A stretch of DNA of 64,000 bases from Oidiodendron maius Zn (Eukaryota > Ascomycota > Leotiomycetes > Myxotrichaceae), in assembly GCA_000827325.1 (NCBI GenBank), contig KN832883.1, positions 208,867 through 272,866 on the forward strand, given 5' to 3'. The first letter of the stretch is position 1. Every line of letters starts with the position of its first letter. This document shows positions 55,495 to 64,000 of the stretch, piece by piece. The notes under the pieces were generated by a model that was not told the DNA's origin, did not search any database, and saw only the letters and a program-made list of their open reading frames with translations. The translations under genes were made by a program, and so were the position numbers.

Positions 55495-57437
55495 TCAAGT
55501 CCTACAAACTCTATCACCCACCACCTCCCATCCCTCGCTCCCCACACATGGATAGCACCAAAACACATCCTCCGGATCCACCCTTCTTTTAATCTGCAGC
55601 AACCTCTCGTAGTTACTCCCCCAAAATGTTTGCTGCCAATTCGGCTCGTACGGATCCGCCTCATTAATATACGCGCCCGAGTCCGGGTCCAGATTCCGAA
55701 AATATTGCAGCGTTACATCTGTGAGATACGGAATCGCCTTCGATTTTGCCGCGTTATCCAACGGCGTCCAACTTGTGCTCGTTACTGGGGTTTAACTATT
55801 AGCTCACTTTCGTCTTGTGGGAAGGGGTGGGATGGGGGCTGGTTCGTATTCTCTCACCCGCATGAACGATTGCCTTTCTCCAAGCGGGATTCACAGCATC
55901 ACTTCCTCCCCTCGGCACGGCATCCGCGATCCCTTTCCCACCAAGCAGATATAACTCCACACTCAGTCCATCCACATCCGAAGGCAACACCCCTTTTAAA
56001 AACGTCTCTACGGCGTCGGTATTGTGCAGTGCATCAGCGCCAATCAATCGCGAACCGAGGAGAAGCTCGACACCGGCATTTTCGGGGCCATTATTAGGGA
56101 GCCACCAATCATAGAAAGTTTGGTAGGTAGTGACATTTGAGAGACTAAATTCAAATTGGCCAGGGTACGTAGAGGAGATGTTTGTGAAGATGGCCTCTAC
56201 AGCGGCGGTGAGGGAAGCAGAAGTGTTTTGCGGAGAAGTAACGGGAAGCATAAAATTCCCTTCAAAGCCGCCGAAATTGGAGGTATTCCCCGTGAAGGAG
56301 TTGTAGCTAGTTATGCCTAAGGATGAGAGAAGGGGGAATTGAGATAAGAAATAGCTCATGGCAGGGTAGAAAGATGGGTTTCCGGGGAGGGTCCCAACGC
56401 TGCCAGTAGCAATCAGAAAGTTGAATGCGGGCCAGGCGCGAGTGGTGGCGGACGTTATTACACCAAAAGTGGAGCCTCCTCCCTATTAATGAGCTTGTAA
56501 GTTTCCGTATAGGCATGGAGGGATTTGAAATGGGGGTGCTTACGCCACGAGTAGCCCAGAATAGGTCCTGGTTTTGACATTCATTAAGAGTCAAAAACTC
56601 TCCTGTAGGGGAAACGATTTCAAATTCCAAAACGGAATCAGCTGCCATACCAAATGTAGAGGCAAGAGCTGCATGACCTCCTCCAGTAAGGTAGCCTCCG
56701 TAACTCACGCTTTCAGCACCACCAGATATGACATAGAGATTTTCCTTACTAGCAGCAAGGTTCAAATCTCCCATTTGACTACCGCTTCCAGCTGTTATCG
56801 CTGGTACATCAATCGTAAAATCACATCCTTTGGGCTTGAAGGACTTGGAGATAGAGATTTCTTTAAGATGATGCGTCCATATCGAAAGAGAATTCGGTGA
56901 GGTTGATCTATACTGTATTAGAGTTCGGTCATAAAATATCGGCTTCGACGAGACAGACCTTCCTAATAAATCGTGTCCTGTACTCTTAACATTCAACCTA
57001 ACATTATGCTTCGTCGCGAAATCAATTCCTGCTTTCACATCCTCCTTACATGTTGCATTGATCACATACACGGGATAACCCTCCCCACTGCAAGGGGATG
57101 GCAGCGTTGGTAAACAGGAATCATTATTCCAGTTATCCCATACACTGCTAATCGGGTTTCCTGCATGAAAATCAATGCCATACCAGGCATTAAGAACAAC
57201 TGGACACTCAATAGCATTGTACGTTGGCTGGCCTGGGTGACAAACTGCACCTGGTGGAGCTGGTTGGAGCAAGCGGCCAGAAACGGAGACATTTAGAGCA
57301 GCCCATTCCGAGAGACTGGGCCAGCCGGAAGAGCCAAGGGATGCTCTGCAGATAGGTGGCTTGGATTGAGCTGCGGAAATCAATTGCGGGAGTTGAAGGA
57401 TCAATGGAAATATTATGACCATTTTGGAGCGGAACAT
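55495..57437 (-). CDS. secreted FAD-linked oxidase, BBE-like (berberine bridge enzyme family)
   Basis: Three exons, 57437-56544, 56482-55858 and 55784-55495, exactly 603 codons with the stop. MVIIFPLILQLPQLISAA forms the signal peptide. The PCMH-type FAD domain has YPVYVINATCKEDVKAGIDFATKHNVRLNVKSTGHDLLGRS, with the flavin-linking His at about 155. VISGGAESVSYGGYLTGGGHAALASTFGMAADSVLEFEIV and DLFWATRGGGGSTFGVI follow. The Cys of the second flavin link seen in bicovalent enzymes is not present. The C-terminal BBE motif is YEPNWQQTFWGSNYERLLQIKRRVDPEDVFWCYPCVG. Such oxidases act on sugars or secondary metabolites. Tandem ATGs at 57,437 and 57,422 are both possible starts. Confidence 0.92.
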
Positions 57438-60318
57438 TTTGGAGGCCAGGCGTTCGACTGAGAGTTGAAGTGGAAGCAGCGCTCGAATTGTTGAGGGAAA
57501 TACGACTAATGTCGACCCCGCACTCAGCTTAGGAGATACTTCATTCAATTGTCGCTGATCCTTGCTTCAGGCTCATCCCTGTACGTATCTACGAGCGCCT
57601 GCAGACATTTGAGTAAGCTGAAATAAACAACGAGCAAATTCGGGAAACGAGCCGCTGTCCACGGGGAGGGGTTGTTGCCGGGAGGTTGAGCGGCGGCGTT
57701 GCCAGGAACAAAATTAGCGTTCTAGACATGAACCCCCCTCCCCTCCTCCCCCGATGTTCGCGAGGGAAGCATTTTGCAGTGAATTGGAAAGTTAAAGTCA
57801 TTAGAATCAACTAGGCAGCTATGAGCTCCCGGGCGACTGCCCGCACGAGCGTGGCAGTGCAGGTCGCTGAGTGGAGCTGCTACGATCTGACCCGGCCCGC
57901 CGTCCAATTGCTGTCTCTGTGTTTCCCAAGGTGCCGTCCATCACCGTGCGCAGGCGCCGCAATACTGCCGCCAGGTGTGACCTGTATCTCAAAAGGAGCA
58001 TACTATCTGCAGGTCCTAGCCCGCGAATGGCGGTAGCCTGCCTGGGTTCTGAGCCATCTACAGATTCTAGGCGGGCAACGTGTCAGCGCACCTCGGCCAG
58101 CCAGATGTGAGCGGTAAGCCACCGTCGGGGAGCCCGAAGCACAGGCTATTGTAGAGCATCAACAGGCGCCTTTAGGCTTATATGAGGGGTTGCGATCACG
58201 TGTGTATAACCCCGTTTAATGCCTGTCGCAGATTCGCCTGATTTTACCCACGGTAAAGGCACTGACCTGTTTCTTGGCCAAGCTATAAATATCTTCAAAA
58301 CAATCCTCTCTTGATATATGTCAATCTGGTGGAGAAATCGTGTCACACGTGGGCAAACGCCCCTGAATAAGAGGTGTAAGTGTCGTAAGATTTATCAGCG
58401 AATTAATTGAGAAGATAGGTGTATCAGGACTGAACACCAAAAACGTGAATGTCGTCACTAGTTATAATTTCATATATACTAAAGCTCGACACAGATGATA
58501 GGCAGACATCGGACAAGCAAACACCACCAAATACAGTAGTGTCAAATAAATCCCGATGCTGAATCTATGACATATTTCGAATTCAAATCGCTCTCCGTTC
58601 GTCATGCTCAAAGGCACGAATACAACTAGCCCTTCTCCTTATAGTACGGGTATCGGCTACTACTCATTAACTATGTAATGTTTATGTACTCATTAATAAA
58701 TCACTATATGCTATAGAATTTTGGTGTTTGGTCGAAACGCTAATTGGGAATACGACCTCTGGCTGAAAAGGTAGTTGATAAACCGTTGAGTGGATCTTAC
58801 GCAAGCTTTGGATGTAGAAGTAACAACAACCGGCCTCTATCTTCTCAGGGGTCCTTAACGTCGTCGACAACTTGGGGAACCTGAAATCTTGCCATAATTT
58901 TGACCATCCACTTCCACAAACTTCCTTACTTTACATCGCATCAAACGCGAGGCCTGAGGACAACCTTTAATCATCTCCAGGCCCAGCATCCAAGCTACAA
59001 GGATAGCAATTGCTGCTGTGATAATGACGGCAGGATGTTGCAAAATCCCTTCCTCGACCAAATGGCATTAAAGCCCTGCCTCCACCCCCAACTCCAGTCT
59101 TCGGATCACATCTGTTGAACGGCCCATGACATACATATTTCTCTCTCTGTTTACCTTGGCGAGGTCACCTGTATGTAACAAGAAGTTGGAAAGCTCTTAG
59201 TAGTCTGATTTCTAGCTTCATACTCTTCGGCAAAGAATAGGATCGGTACTCCCTAGGCAGAACAGATTCGATGACCGCGATCACGAGTTGTTGGAGAATG
59301 CTTATATATCAGGGAGAGTGTAGCGGCAGCGTGATAGAGTAGAAATCGCCATTATCGTACAGTAGGTGATTCAGAAACTCGTTCTAAATTGAGCTTCAAA
59401 CTCTAGAATCTTAATCTATGCGGCTGATTTCTTATGAAAATGACTCCAGAGCAAGGATTGGCGAGCTAGGTGTACTATTCCTTGGACAATTCAAAGGAAA
59501 TGGCTAAAGTGTACGACGTTATAGACACCACGGCCTAGTCTTCTGCATAATAAGAATAATAAGAATAAACTTCGAAAAATTGTTAAATCTTCTTCAAAGC
59601 ACTAAAAACTTAAGCATTATCTTAAAGTACTATTTCAACATATCATCTAGATTGAAGTAAATATTAACTAGGACGAGCGGGCAGGTGATCACGTGTGTTT
59701 ATTACCCCGCACTGCCCCTCACTATGAACGGGTTCGCCCCATATCACGAAGGCTTATCTTAATGTCACCTTTTCAAGGGCAAGATCAACTACTCAGAGCC
59801 CGCATGCCAAGAGACAGTCTACCTCCCTCTCTTACGAATCATATAAAATATTTGGCGATAAGAGATTTCGTCTTCGAATTGTGATGTCGGACGGGACACG
59901 TGCTATCGTGAACAATCATGAGACGTTAAAGATACATATCAGGCCGTGGGAATCTCTACCCTCCTCAATCCCTATCGTCCAATAAAATTACATGAGTTGT
60001 AGGAATATGTTCTGCGGGGTAGCGGGATATCAGGATCTAGTTTGCGCGATTTTCCGAACGACCTGCACTCGGTTGTGTGCTGGCAGGAGAATGAGGGGGG
60101 GGCGGCGTGCTTCAGATTGCGCGATTTAAATCTTTGTAAAGGTGTGGTAAATCAAATTTGAATGTAGATTCTCAAGAACAGCAGAAGTTCGGTGCTTTGC
60201 ATGTCCATCCAAAAGAGTCCCCCAATAGGCCTCGAAGTAAAGTACTGTGCCTAAGAGGAGTATATGCCGAGTAGTTTAGACAGCATTTGGGCCATCTCCT
60301 CCTCTAGGTTCACTGGCT
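57438..60318. other. long intergenic region, no supported gene
   Basis: About 2.9 kb with only short ORFs. GC-rich to 58,100, then AT-rich. A short simple repeat (AATAAGAATAATAAGAATAA) lies near 59,548. A G-run is at 60,093-60,101. I see no repeats with ends, no tRNA and no gene. Confidence 0.5.
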
Positions 60319-63300
60319 ATGGACAATGAAAAGGCGGGGCCTTCCGAGGAGGGTGTTGTGGAGATGGTTCAAAGTCCCGGCCCTGGTGGAGATCACAGGA
60401 TTCAATTCATACCAGCTGTGAAGCCAGATCGGGATAGGCCCAGAGATGATGTTCCTTTTGTCCCTCCGTCAAGACGATCGCAAAGTGTGGGCTCGATTAC
60501 ACGGCGACCGCAAAGCATAGTTTCTATCCCCCCCGTGCTATCTGAAAAGCAGAAAGCTCGTCGCAAACATGAAAAAGAGGAGGAAAAGAAGCATGTGGAT
60601 ATCGACGAGCATCTCATGGCCCACCAGGATGTGGCGGACAGGTACAAAACAAACATAAACATGGACGAGCCTGGCGAGTCTCTTGGCTTAACTACTCACG
60701 AAGCTGAGCGTTTACTTCTCGAACATGGTCCGAACATTCTGACTCCTCCCTCAAAAAGACATTGGGTCCTTAAGTTCTGGGACTGCCTATCTTCTTTATT
60801 CAACTTACTGTTAATTCTGGCCGGTTTTCTAGAGTACATTTTGCTTGGTATCAATTTCAAGGACAACTTTCAGAATGTGAGTGTGTCATCGATATTATCC
60901 TTGGCCAATTACTGGGGGGTTGCTTATACAATTGCTTATTACTACATCTAGACATATTTAGGAGCTATCCTTATTGCAGTCGCATTCATCAATGCCTTCA
61001 TTGAATTCTACCAACAGCAAAAGTCGCAGGCGCTATTGGAGTCATTCCTTAATATGATTCCGGCAAAGTGCATGTGCATTCGCGATGGTAAGTTGGCACA
61101 GTTCGAAGCTTCTTCCTTGGTGCCTGGCGACGTGGTTTATACTCGCATGGGCGATAAGACTCCGGCAGATTTTCTGGTCTTTTCTGCTTCAGATTGCAAG
61201 GTCGACAATTCGTCCTTGACTGGTGAATCCGAGCCCCAGGAACGTACAAAGGACAATGACATGCGGAATCCACTGGAAGCATCTAATCTCATGTTCAATA
61301 GTACTCTGGTGATATCTGGCGAAGCCTATGGAATAGTTATTCGTACCGGCGATAGCACAGTGCTCGGCCAAATTGCTTATCTCACGGCCGGTGAAGAGAA
61401 GATGAACTCTCCACTGTCACGCGAAATCAACAACTTTGTCAAACTTATTGCAACGATCGCCATTTTGACAGCCCTTATATTCTTTGGCATTGCCTTCCCG
61501 GTAAACAACAACAATACGGCCTTGGCGATCAACTTTGCCATCGGTATCTTTGTCGCCTGGGTGCCGGAAGGCTTACCCGCCACTGTCACTATGCTCCTGA
61601 CTATTGCCGCCAAGAGAATGGCCAGTCAAAATGTCTTGGTAAAGGAGTTGCAAGGCGTGGAAACTCTGGGAGCCATCACATTGCTAGCTACGGACAAAAC
61701 TGGTACATTGACCCGTAACCAGATGACGACAACCAATATCTGGACTTGTGGCGAGCTCTATGAAGCTTCCGAACAAGCTGGCGCTGAGAAGTCTGTTGCT
61801 AAAGTGGACGACCCCGGTATTATTGAAATCCTGTACATCTCAGCTCTCTGTTCCCGCGCCAAATTCGATCGCATTGACGTGCCCATCAAGGACCGTGAGA
61901 TTATGGGTGATGGTAAGTGTTGGAATCCTTGAAGCGTCATTTCATCTTTCGAATGTGTTGCGACTCACAAATATTCTTTCGACTCCGAATTCTACCACAT
62001 TAGACACTGCTAACTCGGAGATTCTCAGCCACCGAAACTGGGTTGATTCGCTATGCCGCTAGCCAACTCAACAACTATGATAATCTTGCCACGCAATATC
62101 CCAAGGTCTTGGAACTGCCATTCAACTCCGACACAAAGTGGCACATGAGTATCCACAAGAAGCCCCACGCGAATGGCTACTTAACTCTCTACATTAAGGG
62201 TGCTCCAGAGCGTGTTTGGAATCTCTGCAGCCACATTCTCACCGGACTGAACGGCGAGTCAGCTAAATTAACAGAAATGCACAAGATGGCCTATGATGAA
62301 ACCTATGAGCATATGGCGAGTCGCGGACATCGTGTCTTAGGCTTTGCTGAAATGTTATTGCCCGGTGACAAATATCCCGAGGACTTCGTGTTCGACAAGA
62401 AAACCAAGAATTATCCTGTAAAAGATTTCATCTTTGTTGGCCTTGCGTCTCTTCAAGATCCTCCCAAGCATGGTGTCCGCGAAGCCATTGGGAAATGTCG
62501 TGCTGCCGGTATTAAAGTGATTATGGTCACTGGTGATCATCCCTTGTAGGCATATTTTTCGAGTTCTGTCTCTACGTCTGAACTTCTCACGAGTCGCGGC
62601 ACAATCGAATTCCCATTGGGTAACACTGACTCTGAGATCATCCAGAACTGCCGAAGCCATTGGTCGTAAGATCAACTTGACGCTTAGCGATACCAAAGCC
62701 ATGGTAGCCAAGCGGAGAGGCAAGCCCATCGAAGAAATTGGCGAGAACGAATTCCATGCCATTGTGGTGCACGGTGAACAAATCGATTCCTTGACTGACT
62801 CGGAGTGGGACAATATCTTTTGGAAGGATGAAATCATCTTTGCCCGTACCTCCCCTAAGCACAAATTGGAGATTGTCCGCCGTGCCCAAAGGTATGCTGC
62901 CCTTTTGCCTTGTCCATGTGGTCATTTCCTTACATTAAAACAGTATGGGACACATTGTAGGCGTCACTGGGGACGGCGTGAATGACTCTCCCGCCCTTAA
63001 GAAGGCTGATTTGGGCATTGCAATGAATATGTCTGGCTCGGATGTCTCTAAGGAGGCCGCTTCCATGATTTTGTTAGACGACAATTTCGCGAGCATCGTT
63101 CGTGGTATTGAAGAAGGTCGTCTCATCTTCATCAACCTCAAAAAGTCCATTCAGTATACCATTTCCCACATATTTCCCGAGGTTGTCCCCAACTTGCTCT
63201 ATGTCATCGTCCCCATCCCACTTCCTCTATCGGCAATCCTGATTCTGGTAATTGATCTTGGCTTCGAACTTATTGCTGCGCTGTCCTTTGCTTGGGACCC

Positions 63301-64000
63301 ACCGGAAACTGAGGAAGGCTTGATGAAGTTGCCTCCTCGGAAGCCAGTCACGCTTGAGACCTGCAACATCTTCCGCGCTCAAGCTTTACGCCGTACACAA
63401 TCTCGTTTCGATGAAGAGGCGGGGCTTGTTGTTCCTTCCGAGAACCAAAGCAGAATCCAAAAATATATCTACCAAGTACGGCAATGGTTCACGAAGCAGT
63501 ACTGGGCCGACAAGTTCGAAAACACTGGAGCTGAAGTTTTGGTCGATGGGCCGCTCCTCTCCTGGGCCTATCTTGAGATCGGGGTGATTGAAGCTATTGG
63601 TTCTTTGACAGCATTCTTTATTGTCATGAATAGACGCGGCATTACTCCTTACGATGCACATATTATGCAAAAGGGCAACCATTCTCCGACGAATTATTTC
63701 ATGAACGACGCTGTGCCATACAAAGGTATCAACGGACCAACTCAAGTTGATATTCTGGCTGAAGCACAATCTATGTATTACTGGTCTATCATGACCATGC
63801 AAATGTTCAACTTGTTCGCCTGCAAGACCCGTCTCAAGCTCCCGTTCGGGAAATACATGTTCGCCAACCGAGCTACCTTCTATTGCATCCTTGCCGGAGC
63901 ATCCCTAGCTACCTTCGTCATCTACACCCCAGGTGTTGAAGTGGTCTTTAAGACCTCCCGGAGCCTCACACCTCTCTATTGGCTTATTCCTATGGCGTTT
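60319..64000 (+). CDS. type IIC P-type ATPase, Na+/K+-ATPase alpha-subunit-like, 3' end outside window
   Basis: Exons 60319-60876, 60952-61912, 62029-62545, 62646-62891 and 62944-64000+ keep phase throughout. A charged N-terminus leads to a cation-ATPase N-domain (GLTTHEAERLLLEHGPNIL). The motifs appear in order: SSLTGESEPQ (actuator), VPEGLPATVTMLLTIAAKRMA (M4 ion-binding), DKTGTLTRNQM (phosphorylated Asp at about 434), YIKGAPERVW (nucleotide binding), VMVTGDHPLTAEAIGRKI, TGDGVNDSPALKKADLGIAM, then M5-M8 with FPEVVPNLLYVIVPIPLPLSAILILVIDLGFELIAALSFAWDPPE. This is the animal-type IIC class found in some fungi, unlike the usual ENA (IID) sodium pump. It probably exports Na+ or takes up K+ at the plasma membrane. 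Confidence 0.93.

Overview
The window looks like nuclear DNA of a filamentous ascomycete (Pezizomycotina). The signs are many short introns of about 45-75 nt with YTNAY-like branch points, Zn2Cys6 regulators with fungal-specific domains, S53 peptidases, a siderophore-transporter-type MFS carrier, a PTH11/rhodopsin-like receptor, a fungal type IIC P-type ATPase, and AT-rich stretches holding decayed transposons. I cannot name the species. I built exon models by hand from splice signals and reading phase; nearly all complete models come out as whole numbers of codons.

Layout. 0-2.4 kb: an edge-truncated NAD(P)-binding gene, then relics of a GH78-like glycosidase and a fungal transcription factor. 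2.6-3 kb: a MITE-like repeat. 3.5-6.6 kb: an intact S53 (sedolisin) peptidase. 8.3-13 kb: an MFS monocarboxylate-type carrier and a Zn2Cys6 regulator. 13.4-14.1 kb: arrestin-like relic. 15.8-19.3 kb: an ATP-grasp ligase-like gene and an aldo/keto reductase. 19.7-22.6 kb: a copia-like fossil, an unrecognised single-pass membrane protein and an SDR relic. 23-25.4 kb: a second Zn2Cys6 regulator. 25.8-26.2 kb: ankyrin relic. 27.1-28.5 kb: a seven-helix receptor-like protein. 30.5-31.4 kb: an SDR. 32.7-33.9 kb: a divergent SPT3 (SAGA subunit).

34.3-47 kb is the most cluster-like part: an O-methyltransferase transcribed away from a siderophore-type (SIT) transporter, an atypical SDR, an SDR relic, a P450, a GST-like protein, a pogo/Fot1 transposon relic and a catechol-O-methyltransferase-like enzyme. 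The promoter shared by the methyltransferase and the transporter carries two perfect ATCAGATAA boxes, the SreA-type iron-repressor site, next to a CCAAT box. There is no PKS, NRPS or terpene synthase in the window. I infer a possible iron-linked, backbone-less tailoring and export cluster; the ATP-grasp gene 18 kb away is the only visible candidate for a bond-forming enzyme.

47.6-50.9 kb is a graveyard of truncated enzyme genes (metallo-beta-lactamase, Zn-ADH, alpha/beta hydrolase, S53 peptidase). 51.9-64 kb returns to intact genes: a NIPA-type magnesium transporter, a DUF899 protein, a secreted BBE-type FAD oxidase, and a IIC Na+/K+-type P-ATPase cut by the window end. An unexpected general feature is four introns that fit only GC-AG boundaries, among about 56 modelled.
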